Positions 27,392 through 36,141 of a DNA stretch of 64,000 bases are shown here, piece by piece (within the stretch, counting starts at the first letter, position 1; each line of letters opens with the position of its first letter). Source of the DNA: CAJXNP01 sp050305935 (GTDB lineage: Bacteria > Bacteroidota > Bacteroidia > Cytophagales > Cyclobacteriaceae); NCBI GenBank assembly GCA_050305935.1, contig JBNLGG010000003.1, forward strand, positions 88,521 through 152,520, given 5' to 3'. The position numbers and the translations under genes are program-made. The notes under the pieces are model-generated. The model was not told where the DNA came from. It worked only from the letters and a program-made list of their open reading frames with translations, and searched no databases.

Positions 27392-27413
27392 TGGTTCGTG
27401 GAGACACGAACCA
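27392..27413 (-). repeat. REP hairpin, 3' end of the deleted RAYT copy
   Basis: Arms TGGTTCGTG and CACGAACCA with a GAGA loop, identical to 26801-26822. Confidence 0.85.
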
Positions 27414-27483
27414 GGGCGCGAGGATACTCAAATGTATGTAAAAAGCGTTTGCCCCATTTGCCCTGAAATTTGCCCCACCCCCA

Positions 27484-27509
27484 ATAAAAAATGCCCTTTT
27501 CAGGGCATT
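27484..27509 (-). terminator. Rho-independent terminator after tRNA-Cys
   Basis: On the minus strand AATGCCCT (27509-27502) pairs with AGGGCATT (27497-27490) around a four-base loop and is followed by a T run. It lies 14 bases beyond the 3' end of the tRNA. Confidence 0.85.
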
Positions 27510-27522
27510 CAAACAAAGGGTG

Positions 27523-27593
27523 AGGTCGAGAGCGGATTCGAACCGCTGTAAAAGGTTTTGCAGACCTCTGCCTAGCCACTCGGCCACTCGACC
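27523..27593 (-). tRNA. tRNA-Cys (GCA)
   Basis: The minus strand folds into a 71-base cloverleaf: acceptor GGTCGAG with CTCGACC, D stem GCC/GGC, anticodon stem GAGGT/ACCTT with loop CTGCAAA (anticodon GCA), T arm AGCGG-TTCGAAT-CCGCT, and discriminator U73, which is the tRNA-Cys identity base. The CCA end is not encoded. It reads cysteine codons UGC and UGU. A terminator follows and a candidate promoter lies 14 bases upstream, so it is probably its own transcript. The tRNA end is a possible insertion site, but the neighbouring RAYT remnant does not use it. Confidence 0.97.
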
Positions 27594-27606
27594 TTGATTT
27601 GGGATG

Positions 27607-27636
27607 CAAAAATATAAATTCCTGCCCTTCCTACAA
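27607..27636 (-). promoter_or_regulatory. Candidate promoter of tRNA-Cys
   Basis: On the minus strand TATTTTTG (27614-27607) fits the Bacteroidota -7 box TAnnTTTG, and TTG (27636-27634) lies 19 bases upstream as a -33 element. The -7 box ends 13 bases from the tRNA 5' end. The rest of the region 27594-27850 holds nothing else I can identify. Confidence 0.5.
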
Positions 27637-27850
27637 GCTAATTCTATGAATATTTTACCTGCTTTCGGCTTTTTTGACAACTTTTATTCTTACGGATGAA
27701 AACGGTATCGGATTCGCAGGGTAGGAGAAACATTTGCGGTTAAAATAATGCAGATGTAGAAGAGAGGGAACTGCCTCCACAAACCCGGCCAGAGGCCTGA
27801 TGAATAGTCGCCACTCGATTGAATCGATCGACTGAAAAATGGAAGGACAT

Positions 27851-27880
27851 AAAAAAAGCGCACCGTGAAGTGCGCTTTTT
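27851..27880 (-). terminator. Rho-independent terminator after rpsA
   Basis: GCGCAC (27858-27863) pairs with GTGCGC (27870-27875) around a six-base loop, flanked by A and T runs on the two sides, so it could act in both directions. It lies 31 bases beyond the rpsA stop codon. Confidence 0.85.
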
Positions 27881-27910
27881 GCATATTGTTAAAAACCGGG
27901 GAGATTACTG

Positions 27911-29923
27911 TTACTCCTCTGTTTTTTCTTCCTCGTCAGAAGTTGCTTCGGCAGCATCGGCTGCATCAGATTTTGGCTCATCAGCCTTTTTAGCCTTAGG
28001 CTTCTCTTCCTTGTCCGACGTAGCTTCAGCGGAGTCGGATTTAGCTTCAGCTGCAGGGGCTTCTTCTGTTACTTCTTCAGCCTTCGCCTCAGCTACAGGA
28101 GCTTCTTCCTTCGGCTCTTCTTTTTTGGCCTCAGCTTTTGGCTTAGCAGCTTTCTTCGCGTCAGCGGCGACTTCCATTTGCTCTTTCAAAGCAGAAAGAG
28201 CTTCCAGGTCGCCAAGGGTTGATTTCTCAACTTCCTTGTTGATCTTGCTTACAGCGCTCTTAGGAGTAGGTTTCTTCTTCTTGAATTTCTCAGCTTCTGT
28301 AAACATCGCCGTATGTGAAAGAACGATCCTCTTTTCATCTTTAGAGAACTCCAGTACTTTGAAGTCAAGCGTTTCACCTACTTCCGCCTGGCCGCCATCT
28401 TCTTTCACAAGGTTTTTAGATGTAGCAAAACCTTCGATACCGTATGGTAATTCAAGCACCGCACCTTTGTCGTTCTTGCTCAGAACGCTACACTTGTGAG
28501 CAGAACCTCTTGTGAATACTGTTTCGAATGTATCCCATGGATTCTCTTCCAATTGTTTGTGGCCAAGGGCCAGCCTTCTGTTTTCCACATCTAGCTCCAG
28601 AACCTGAACTTCCAGCTCTTCACCTACCTTTACAAACTCAGATGGGTGCTTGATCTTTTTCGTCCAGCTAAGGTCAGAAACGTGAACAAGACCGTCGATA
28701 CCCTCTTCCAGCTCAATGAACAAGCCGAAGTTTGTTAGGTTTCTTACCACACCTTTGTGCTTCGTGCCCACGGCATAGTTAGTAAGCAGTGATTGTTTTG
28801 TCCAGGGATCTTCCGTCAATTGCTTGATACCCAATGACATTTTTCTTTCATCCCTGTCAAGGGTCAATACGACAGCGCTCAACTCGTCATCGATGTTGAT
28901 GAAGTCCTGAGGATTTCTCAGGTGCTGCGACCATGACATTTCAGAAACGTGGATCAAACCTTCCACACCTGGCATGATTTCAAGGAACGCACCGTAATCC
29001 GCTACATTCACAATCTTACCGGTAACTTTTGATCCCACTTCGATATCTGTTGGTAAAGAATCCCATGGGTGGGCAGTCAACTGCTTCATGCCAAGAGAGA
29101 TTCTCTTTTTATCTTCGTCAAAATCAAGAACAACCACTTTTACAGTCTCGTCCAGGTTAAGTACTTCCTCTGGGTGATTGATCCTGCCCCATGAGATGTC
29201 TGTGATGTGAAGCAGACCGTCCACACCACCAAGGTCGATGAATACACCGAAGTTGGTCATGTTTTTGATCACGCCTTCCAGTACCTGTCCTTTTTCAAGG
29301 TTGTTAAGGATTTCAGCTTTTTGCTGCTCAAGGTCTTTCTCGATCAGTACTTTGTGTGAAACCACCACGTTGTCATTGGTGTAGTTGATTTTCACTACTT
29401 TGACCTCCATTTTCTTTCCGACAAATATGTCGAAATCACGGATAGGCTTCACGTCGATCTGCGAACCGGGAAGGAATGACTCCACACCAAATATGTCGAC
29501 GATCAAACCACCTTTAGTCCTTCTTTTTACAAAACCTTCGATGACCTTATCGTGTTCAAATGATGCCTGGATGTTTTCCCAAGCTCGTACGATTTTTGCT
29601 TTTCTTCGGGATAGGATAAGCTGTCCCAGCTCGTTTTCCTGCTCTTCGATGTAGACTTCTACTTCGTCACCGGATTTCAGATCAGGGGTGTCCCTGAATT
29701 CGTTCAGCGGCACAAGACCGTCTGATTTAAAACCGATGTTAAGGATTACGTCCCTGTCAGTAATGCCGACTATTTTACCCAATACCACCTTTTTTTCTTC
29801 GATGGTAGTCAGTGTCTCTTCGTACACTTTAGCCAGCTCTTCTCTTTCTTTTTTGGAATAATCCAGGCCAAATCCTTTTGGCGCTATATCATCCCAGTTA
29901 AACTCTTCAGGAGTGTTACTCAT
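27911..29923 (-). CDS. rpsA: 30S ribosomal protein S1
   Basis: This 670-residue protein contains six S1 OB-fold domains, roughly at 45-107, 125-190, 210-280, 297-367, 384-454 and a weaker sixth at 471-540. Repeated motifs include [20 protein letters not shown], then LLHITDISW. The last 100 residues are a low-complexity Ala/Glu/Lys tail ([18 protein letters not shown]), longer than in E. coli S1 but common in Bacteroidota. S1 binds mRNA leaders on the 30S subunit; Bacteroidota mostly lack Shine-Dalgarno sequences. A terminator follows and a 110-base leader with a candidate -7 box precedes it. It appears to be transcribed alone. Confidence 0.97.
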   Translation of the reverse strand: MSNTPEEFNWDDIAPKGFGLDYSKKEREELAKVYEETLTTIEEKKVVLGKIVGITDRDVILNIGFKSDGLVPLNEFRDTPDLKSGDEVEVYIEEQENELGQLILSRRKAKIVRAWENIQASFEHDKVIEGFVKRRTKGGLIVDIFGVESFLPGSQIDVKPIRDFDIFVGKKMEVKVVKINYTNDNVVVSHKVLIEKDLEQQKAEILNNLEKGQVLEGVIKNMTNFGVFIDLGGVDGLLHITDISWGRINHPEEVLNLDETVKVVVLDFDEDKKRISLGMKQLTAHPWDSLPTDIEVGSKVTGKIVNVADYGAFLEIMPGVEGLIHVSEMSWSQHLRNPQDFINIDDELSAVVLTLDRDERKMSLGIKQLTEDPWTKQSLLTNYAVGTKHKGVVRNLTNFGLFIELEEGIDGLVHVSDLSWTKKIKHPSEFVKVGEELEVQVLELDVENRRLALGHKQLEENPWDTFETVFTRGSAHKCSVLSKNDKGAVLELPYGIEGFATSKNLVKEDGGQAEVGETLDFKVLEFSKDEKRIVLSHTAMFTEAEKFKKKKPTPKSAVSKINKEVEKSTLGDLEALSALKEQMEVAADAKKAAKPKAEAKKEEPKEEAPVAEAKAEEVTEEAPAAEAKSDSAEATSDKEEKPKAKKADEPKSDAADAAEATSDEEEKTEE

Positions 29924-30033
29924 GTTATTGTGTCCTTGTAATACTCAGCAAATCAGGACATTAAATGCTGAATTAGTTTGTTACATAAAAATGCCTGTGA
30001 TTTTCACTGACACCCGTTTTTTGAAACGGAGTG

Positions 30034-30041
30034 CAAATGTA
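30034..30041 (-). promoter_or_regulatory. Candidate -7 box of rpsA
   Basis: On the minus strand TACATTTG fits TAnnTTTG and would give a leader of about 105 bases before the rpsA ATG. No clear -33 TTG is seen at the expected distance, so confidence is low. Confidence 0.35.
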
Positions 30042-30100
30042 TGGAAAATATATGAAGGGGAAAAGGTTCTGCTTAAAAACTGATTATCTGGCGATTAGTA

Positions 30101-30129
30101 ATAAAAAACCCGGTTTTGACACCGGGGTT
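30101..30129 (-). terminator. Rho-independent terminator after the small gene at 30194
   Basis: On the minus strand AACCCCGG pairs with CCGGGTT (one bulged base) around an eight-base loop and is followed directly by a run of six T. It lies 65 bases beyond the stop codon of the 42-codon frame and upstream of the rpsA promoter candidate. Confidence 0.75.
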
Positions 30130-30193
30130 ATGCAAGCAGATTAGAAAGTAATTCACTGTATATTTTAAAACCAGCTAGGCTGGTCAACTATTC

Positions 30194-30322
30194 TTAATTT
30201 CTTGATTTTACCTTGACGGGAATGGGCTGTAATTGTTTCCTGTTTTTCATTATTGTATCCCTCACCTGATCCAACACATCATCCACTTTTTCCAATAACT
30301 TTTTACCTAATGATTTTGACAT
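30194..30322 (-). CDS. Possible 42-residue basic protein
   Basis: A 42-codon frame reads MSKSLGKKLLEKVDDVLDQV and ends VKVKSRN. The first half could form an amphipathic helix (K-x-x-x-K and L-x-x-V spacing) and the second half is basic. It lies between dnaG and rpsA on the same strand, 162 bases after dnaG, and is followed by a good terminator, which supports transcription. I see only a weak ribosome binding site (AGGA about 13 bases upstream). No family is recognised. It could also be a non-coding stretch after dnaG. Confidence 0.45.
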   Translation of the reverse strand: MSKSLGKKLLEKVDDVLDQVRDTIMKNRKQLQPIPVKVKSRN

Positions 30323-30484
30323 TGTTATTTTTTTGTTTCCTACAATTTAACTGATTACTCGCTTCAGGGTTTTAAAATTATGAATTAAGAAGGGAAAACC
30401 TAGTTTAATTGGTCTAAAAATAGGGGTGGTTGGTCGAAAAGGAGAAAAGGAGAGACAGGCGGAAAAGCTGCAAAAGACCAATAA

Positions 30485-32404
30485 TTATGAAATTACAATC
30501 CCCAATGGCTTGGCAAACTCGATTTCTGCTTGTTTTAGTTCCTTTTGTATTTTTAACAACTCCATCTGCCGGTCGGGGTCGGTTTCTTTTTTAAGCTCTT
30601 CCTGGTTGTTTTTAATGATGTTTTTGATCTTTCGGAATTTCAGGCGAAGCAGGTTTGTGTAGACGGAATTATCAAGGATGTCTGTTTCCTTGGGCACATA
30701 GATGGAATATCGCTGCCAGTTGCTGCTTACCTCATATGGTGTGCTGATCAGATCGATGACCAGCTTTTTCACATCTTCATTACCTTCCTTAATAAAGTAG
30801 TCTGCTGTTACTACTTTTCCCGCTTCGATGTTTGCTTTAAACATCTCAATGATTTTCAGGTGGATGGGGTCGGTGAAATCCATGTTTTCAAGCTCCTCCA
30901 GGTAATGATCGTAAAGCTTGTATTTATCCTCGATTTCGTTGAAGCCATAGCAAATTAGCAAGCGGATACACTCCCGTTCCTGTAATAGCAGGGAGTCGAC
31001 GGTTTCCTTAGCTCCTTTTTGTTCAGTAAATGTTTCTTCGAGGATTTCCGGAATGACTTCCTCCTGAAATCTGTCCGATCGTTTTGTGTCTTCCCTTCGG
31101 CGCTTGAGAATGATCTTGTTCAGCTCCGCCAGTAAGGTTTCCTCGCCGATTTTTAATTGCACGCTCGTTTCCCGGATGTACACCACCCTCTTTACGGGAT
31201 CGGGAATTTTGGAAATACTTTCGACGATATTGTTGATCGCTTCCGCTTTTTTAATCGGATCTTTGGAAGCATCTTTGGACAGCAGCTCGGTTTTAAATGA
31301 AAGGAAATCGCGGGTATTTTCCTTCAGGTATTCCCTGAAATTAAATGCGCCTACTTTCCTGCTGTAACTGTCCGGATCCTCACCGCCGGGGAAAACCAAA
31401 GCCCGGACGTTCAGCCCCTGTTCCAGGATCATGTCAATGCCGCGCATGGATGCCCGCATACCCGCTTCATCCCCGTCAAAAAGTACGGTAATGTTTTCCG
31501 TCAACCTGCCGATGGATTTGATCTGGTTTTCCGTGAGTGATGTGCCCGAAGAAGCAACGACATTTTCCACCCCGCTTTGGTGCATGGAGATCACATCAGT
31601 ATATCCTTCCACCAGGTAGCAATTGTCTTTTCCCCTTATTTCGCGCCTGGCCTGGAATATTCCATAGAGGATATTGCTCTTGTGGTAGATTTCGCTTTCG
31701 GGACTGTTGAGGTATTTCGGTACTTTTTTGTCAGAAGAAAGTGTCCTGGCGCCAAAGGCGATCGGCTTTCCGGTATTGTTGTGAATAGGGAAAATGACAC
31801 GGCCCCGAAAGCGATCATAGGTTTTGTCATCTTTTACGACGATCAGCCCTGTCTTTTCCAGGAATTCTTTTTTATATCCTTTTTCAAGTGCATTTACTTC
31901 GAGGTCGTCCCATTTATCCAGGCTGTAGCCGAGTTCAAATTTCCGGATTGTTTCTTCTGTAAATCCGCGTTCTTTAAAATAACTGAGACCAATTTTTTTG
32001 CCATCGTCCGAATTCCATAACCGATCCACAAAGTGGTCTTTTGCAAAGTTGGTGACAATGAGCAGGCTTTCCCTTTCTGATTGTTCGAGTAGCTCTTCGG
32101 GCGTTTGCTGCTCCTCTTCGACTTCGATACCATATTTTTTGGCGAGGAATAGGAGTGCTTCCACATAACTCAGACCATCATATTCCATGATAAAGGTGAT
32201 CGCATCGCCCGCCTTACTGCTACTAAAATCCTTAAAGTTTTCATTTTTTGGGAAAACAAAAAAGGAAGGTGTTTTTTCGTTGGAGAATGGACTTCTGGCC
32301 TTGTAGTTGGCCCCTGTTTTTTTTAATTGGATGAATTCACCAATGACATCTACAATATCAATGCGCTCTTTAATTCGGTCTACGGTGTCCTTGCTGATTC
32401 TCAT
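30485..32404 (-). CDS. dnaG: DNA primase (DnaG), zinc ribbon without zinc ligands
   Basis: The ATG at 32404 gives 639 residues starting MRISKDTVDRIKERIDIVDV, as in other DnaG proteins; the TTG four codons earlier is less likely. The N-terminal zinc-ribbon fold is clear, but its ligands are replaced: the usual C, H, C, C positions read Ser38, Ser41, Asp59 and Ser62 (ARSPFSNEKTPSF and FKDFSSSKAGDA). The TOPRIM core is intact, with the Glu in LVEGYTDV and LFDGDEAGMRAS. The C-terminal helicase-binding region is present. It makes RNA primers for lagging-strand synthesis. From memory, many Flavobacteriia and Cytophagia primases share this loss, so it is probably lineage-wide. Confidence 0.95.
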   Translation of the reverse strand: MRISKDTVDRIKERIDIVDVIGEFIQLKKTGANYKARSPFSNEKTPSFFVFPKNENFKDFSSSKAGDAITFIMEYDGLSYVEALLFLAKKYGIEVEEEQQTPEELLEQSERESLLIVTNFAKDHFVDRLWNSDDGKKIGLSYFKERGFTEETIRKFELGYSLDKWDDLEVNALEKGYKKEFLEKTGLIVVKDDKTYDRFRGRVIFPIHNNTGKPIAFGARTLSSDKKVPKYLNSPESEIYHKSNILYGIFQARREIRGKDNCYLVEGYTDVISMHQSGVENVVASSGTSLTENQIKSIGRLTENITVLFDGDEAGMRASMRGIDMILEQGLNVRALVFPGGEDPDSYSRKVGAFNFREYLKENTRDFLSFKTELLSKDASKDPIKKAEAINNIVESISKIPDPVKRVVYIRETSVQLKIGEETLLAELNKIILKRRREDTKRSDRFQEEVIPEILEETFTEQKGAKETVDSLLLQERECIRLLICYGFNEIEDKYKLYDHYLEELENMDFTDPIHLKIIEMFKANIEAGKVVTADYFIKEGNEDVKKLVIDLISTPYEVSSNWQRYSIYVPKETDILDNSVYTNLLRLKFRKIKNIIKNNQEELKKETDPDRQMELLKIQKELKQAEIEFAKPLGIVIS

Positions 32405-32577
32405 GTGCTGATGCAATCGGGAAAAAAACCAAAATTAGTCACAAATTGTTATTAATTGTAAAAAATACAAACACATATATTGAAGAGGGAGAATTATGAT
32501 CAAGGTAATATGTATTTAGTTTAAATAAATGCGATATTTGCAATGGAATTTTTTGATAGAAGAAGAAATAGCGATAC

Positions 32578-33666
32578 ATGTCGATTACTAAGGAAGATGT
32601 TTTTAGGGTATTGTCTACAGTAAAAGACCCGGATTTGGGCAAGGACCTGGTGACCCTGAATATGATCAAGGATGTCAAGGTAGAAGGGAAAAAAGTGCAG
32701 TTTACAGTGGAGCTTACCACACCAGCCTGCCCATTGAAAGAAATGATCCGCAGAGATTGCGAAAAAGCGATAAACACGCTGGGCGAAGACCTTGAATTGG
32801 ATATCACGATGTCTTCCTCGGTGACTACGGTCAAGAGTCAGGCTGAGCTTCTTCCGAATGTGAAAAATATCATTGCCATTGCATCAGGCAAAGGAGGAGT
32901 AGGTAAATCCACCGTGACAGCCAACCTGGCGGTGACTCTTGCGAAAACAGGTGCGAAAGTAGGAATCATCGATGCGGATATTTTTGGCCCCAGCGTACCG
33001 GTCATGTTTAATTGTGAAAATGAACGGCCCCAGGTAAGAATGGTGGGCGAGAAAAATTACATCCTACCGTTAGAGCAATATGGCGTCAAGTTGCTGTCCA
33101 TTGGTTTTTTGGCACCTCCGGAAAATGCCATCGTATGGAGAGGTCCTATGGCCAGTTCGGCCTTGCGACAGTTTTTTTCCGATGCCGAATGGGGTGAGCT
33201 TGATTATCTTCTGATAGACCTTCCTCCGGGCACGAGCGATATCCATTTAACTTTGGTGCAGACTGTACCGGTAACAGGAGCAGTCATTGTGACCACTCCT
33301 CAGAAAGTTGCGATAGCAGATGCAATAAAAGGTTTGGCTATGTTCAAACAGGGCCAGATCAATGTGCCGGTGTTGGGAATTATTGAAAACATGGCATATT
33401 TTACTCCGGAAGAGTTGCCGGACAACAAATATTATATTTTCGGTCAGGATGGAGGTAAAAAGCTGGCTGAAAAAAATGAGGTAGCGTTTTTAGGAGAGGT
33501 GCCTTTGGTGCAGGGAATCAGGGAGAGCGGCGACAGTGGTTATCCGGTGGCGTTAAAAGAAGGCATAACTGCTACGGCTTTTTTTGAAATCGCCCAGAAG
33601 TTAGCACAACAAGTTGCCATCAGAAATGCTAAATTTGATAAGACGAGCGTTGTAGAAGTTAAGTAA
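32578..33666 (+). CDS. mrp: Mrp/NBP35-type iron-sulfur carrier ATPase
   Basis: This 362-residue protein has an N-terminal MIP18/DUF59 domain (residues about 5-85, VLSTVKDPDLGKDLVTLNMI) and a deviant Walker A P-loop, ASGKGGVGKSTVTANLA, at about residue 104. The switch segments IIDADIFGPSVPVM and LLIDLPPGTSD follow. Such proteins bind and hand on Fe-S clusters in the cytoplasm. The gene lies next to a NifU-like gene, 5 bases apart, in keeping with cluster assembly. It is divergent from dnaG across 173 bases. Confidence 0.93.
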   Translation: MSITKEDVFRVLSTVKDPDLGKDLVTLNMIKDVKVEGKKVQFTVELTTPACPLKEMIRRDCEKAINTLGEDLELDITMSSSVTTVKSQAELLPNVKNIIAIASGKGGVGKSTVTANLAVTLAKTGAKVGIIDADIFGPSVPVMFNCENERPQVRMVGEKNYILPLEQYGVKLLSIGFLAPPENAIVWRGPMASSALRQFFSDAEWGELDYLLIDLPPGTSDIHLTLVQTVPVTGAVIVTTPQKVAIADAIKGLAMFKQGQINVPVLGIIENMAYFTPEELPDNKYYIFGQDGGKKLAEKNEVAFLGEVPLVQGIRESGDSGYPVALKEGITATAFFEIAQKLAQQVAIRNAKFDKTSVVEVK

Positions 33667-33671
33667 TTGTA

Positions 33672-33962
33672 ATGAAAAATAAATTAATTGAAAAGGATTT
33701 GTTGGAGAAGGTGGAGCTCGCTCTTGAAGGCATCAGGCCTTACCTGGTGACGGATGGTGGGGATGTCAAGATATTGGATATTACTCCCGAAAAGGTGGTG
33801 AAGCTGGAACTGCTGGGTGCCTGTGGTACCTGCCCGATGTCTACGATGACATTGAGAGCCGGTGTCGAGGAGTCGATCAAGCGGGCAGTTCCGGAGATCG
33901 TTTCTGTGGAGGCTATCAATATCACCACTCCTGATTCACCTCATGCCAAAATGCCCGGTTAA
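33672..33962 (+). CDS. NifU C-terminal domain protein (Fe-S scaffold)
   Basis: This 96-residue protein is a stand-alone NifU C-terminal domain (NfuA-type). It contains the cluster-binding CxxC in GACGTCPMSTMTLRAGVE and the conserved VTDGGDVKILDI stretch. Such proteins carry a [4Fe-4S] cluster as a bridged dimer and deliver it to target enzymes. It follows the mrp gene by 5 bases and probably forms an operon with it. Its last 20 bases overlap the likely start of the metalloprotease gene. Confidence 0.93.
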   Translation: MKNKLIEKDLLEKVELALEGIRPYLVTDGGDVKILDITPEKVVKLELLGACGTCPMSTMTLRAGVEESIKRAVPEIVSVEAINITTPDSPHAKMPG

Positions 33963-36129
33963 GATTTTTTACGTGATAAAGGGATTTTTAAAGATATTAA
34001 TAGTCATACTACTGGGTAGTTTGGTAGTCGATGTAACTGCCCAGGATAAATGTGCTACCGACGAATACAACCAAAAATTTTACAAAGAGGGAAGAAAGCT
34101 AGATCCAGCCAGATTTAACAAATGGCTTTTAACGCTCCCGTCAAAGAGAGCGCTCTCGTCTTCAAGAACAGCTGCTGAGCCAGCTTTAATCCCCGTGGTG
34201 GTCCACGTGATTCATAATGGCGAGCCTTTAGGCAGTGGAGTAAATATTTCAGAAGCCCAGATACAATCACAAATAGATGTGCTGAACGAAGACTACCGGC
34301 GATTAAATGCAGATACTACAGATACACCAGCGGAATTTAAACCGGTTGCCAGTTTTCTGGATATTGAATTCGTACTTGCCAGGAGAGACCCCGTTGGAAA
34401 TCCAACAAACGGCATTGTGAGAAAACAAGGGAGCAAGACAGTCTGGGGTCCGGTTTCCGATGACAGTGCGTTGAAAGCGGAAAGCTATTGGCCAGCGGAG
34501 GATTATTTTAACTTGTGGGTGTGTGATTTGACGGGCGAAAACCTCGGGTATGCTCAATACCCAGATGCCGTTTTGCCGGGATTAGAGAGTGTCAATAAGA
34601 AAAACCGGTTGACAGATGGTGTGGTGCTGGACTACCGCGTTTGCGGAAGCAGCGATAAAGGCAATTTCCCAGACCTTAGGGTGCCTTATGATAAGGGGAG
34701 GACAGGGTCACACGAAGTGGGACATTGGTTGGGGTTGATACATAATTTTGCCACCCCGGGAAACTGCCTGGATGATGATTTTGTCGATGATACACCGCTT
34801 CAGCAAAGCAGCTACAATGGCGACTGCCCTACACATCCGGTGTCTTCCTGTAGCTCGGTAGATATGTTTCAAAATTACATGGACTATACCGCCGATGATT
34901 GCATGAACATTTTCACCCAGGGCCAGACGAACAGAATGCAGCTTGTCCTGGACAATGCCCCGCGCCGAACCAGCCTCCTAAATGGCCAGGGGGCTTTTCC
35001 TCCTAACGTGGATTATAACGACCTGGCGTTGATCCAGGTCAACTCCCCGGCTGTGATTTCCTGTTATACTACCGTAGAACCTACGATCACAATTCAAAAC
35101 CTCGGCACCAATCCCATTACAGCCATTGAGCTGACTTATGGTATGATTGGTTCACAAATGAATAATATCTTACTAACCATTGACTCATTGAAGAGTGGAC
35201 AACAACGGCTGATCACGCTGCCTTCTTTTACGGTGGTTCCCGGCGACTATTATTTTTACTGCGAAGTGGATATTTCCGGAAGTGTTGATTTCAATCTTGA
35301 GAATAATAGCGAGACCATTTACACCATCATTGATAACAGGATAGAAGAGGTGCCATTTATAGAAAAATTTGAATTCGATAATCTGGCGGAAAGTAATTGG
35401 AATATATTCAACCCCGACAATGACATTTCCTGGCAGGTTGACCAATTCAGTAATTATCAGTCTGCATTGATAAAGCTGTACAATTATGATAAAATTGGCC
35501 AGGAGGACTGGCTTATCAGTCCAGTGTTTGACTACTCTTTTGCAGAGTCAGCTTCCCTGCGATTTAAAGTGTCCTATGCCATTAATGAAGGTTTTAAGGA
35601 CAAGTTGACGGTTTATATTTCCAATGACTGTGGTAATAGTTTCCAGCAGATATATTCGGACGACGGTCCGGCTATCAGCGTGGAAAACACGGCGGATTAC
35701 TGGCAGCCTTCCAACGACAGTGATTGGAAGACTATTACATTAAACATTTCTGAATATGCGGGGAGTGAAGCAGTTCGGATAGCCTTTGTGACTACGAATG
35801 GCTTCGGGAATAATCTTTACATTGACGATGTGGAACTTTTTATTCAGTCTGTCCAGGATATCATTAATATTCCGGAAGGTGAAATTGCCTTGTTCCCCAG
35901 CCCCACAAAAGGTCCGTTATTCAATATTGGAATTAAAACATCCGAAAAAGAAGATGTAGTTTTGCAGGTGTTTTCCAGCAATGGTCAAAAGGTGTTGGAG
36001 CAGACATTAAGAGAGACGCTTAACCAGGTCTATCAGTGTGACCTCACAGGACAGAGCGAAGGCGTTTACATTGTGAAAGTTACCGGAAATACCATCAATG
36101 CCGTAGATAAAATCATTTTCAGACCCTAA
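33943..36129 (+). CDS. Secreted M43 (pappalysin-type) metalloprotease with T9SS sorting domain
   Basis: The frame is open earlier, but the signal peptide (IKGFLKILIVILLGSLVVDV, then TAQ) requires a start at ATG 33943 or GTG 33973; no Shine-Dalgarno sequence decides. The catalytic domain carries the zinc motif GSHEVGHWLGLIHNF (HExxHxxGxxH) and a Met-turn region, NYMDYTADDCMNIF. A choice-of-anchor J-like segment follows (FIEKFEFDNLAESNW to SPVFDYSFA), and the last 80 residues form a type A T9SS sorting domain (LFPSPTKGPLFNIGI to KIIFRP). It is probably exported by the Sec system, then moved across the outer membrane by T9SS. Substrates are unknown. Confidence 0.88.
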   Translation: MPKCPVKIFYVIKGFLKILIVILLGSLVVDVTAQDKCATDEYNQKFYKEGRKLDPARFNKWLLTLPSKRALSSSRTAAEPALIPVVVHVIHNGEPLGSGVNISEAQIQSQIDVLNEDYRRLNADTTDTPAEFKPVASFLDIEFVLARRDPVGNPTNGIVRKQGSKTVWGPVSDDSALKAESYWPAEDYFNLWVCDLTGENLGYAQYPDAVLPGLESVNKKNRLTDGVVLDYRVCGSSDKGNFPDLRVPYDKGRTGSHEVGHWLGLIHNFATPGNCLDDDFVDDTPLQQSSYNGDCPTHPVSSCSSVDMFQNYMDYTADDCMNIFTQGQTNRMQLVLDNAPRRTSLLNGQGAFPPNVDYNDLALIQVNSPAVISCYTTVEPTITIQNLGTNPITAIELTYGMIGSQMNNILLTIDSLKSGQQRLITLPSFTVVPGDYYFYCEVDISGSVDFNLENNSETIYTIIDNRIEEVPFIEKFEFDNLAESNWNIFNPDNDISWQVDQFSNYQSALIKLYNYDKIGQEDWLISPVFDYSFAESASLRFKVSYAINEGFKDKLTVYISNDCGNSFQQIYSDDGPAISVENTADYWQPSNDSDWKTITLNISEYAGSEAVRIAFVTTNGFGNNLYIDDVELFIQSVQDIINIPEGEIALFPSPTKGPLFNIGIKTSEKEDVVLQVFSSNGQKVLEQTLRETLNQVYQCDLTGQSEGVYIVKVTGNTINAVDKIIFRP

Positions 36130-36141
36130 CTATTTTTAATA

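Noticed and set aside
24963..27413. CRISPR array
   Set aside because: The repeats are hairpins at irregular distances with a gene between them, and no Cas genes are present; they fit REP units.
27523..27593. tRNA-Cys as an integration site for the neighbouring element
   Set aside because: No duplicated tRNA end or integrase was seen; the RAYT remnant stops about 110 bases away.
27819..28499. Ser/Ala-rich frame on the plus strand
   Set aside because: It is the antisense of the low-complexity tail of rpsA, not a gene.
33862..33942. Longer form of the metalloprotease starting inside the NifU-like gene
   Set aside because: It would put 27 extra residues before the signal peptide and overlap the NifU-like gene by 100 bases.
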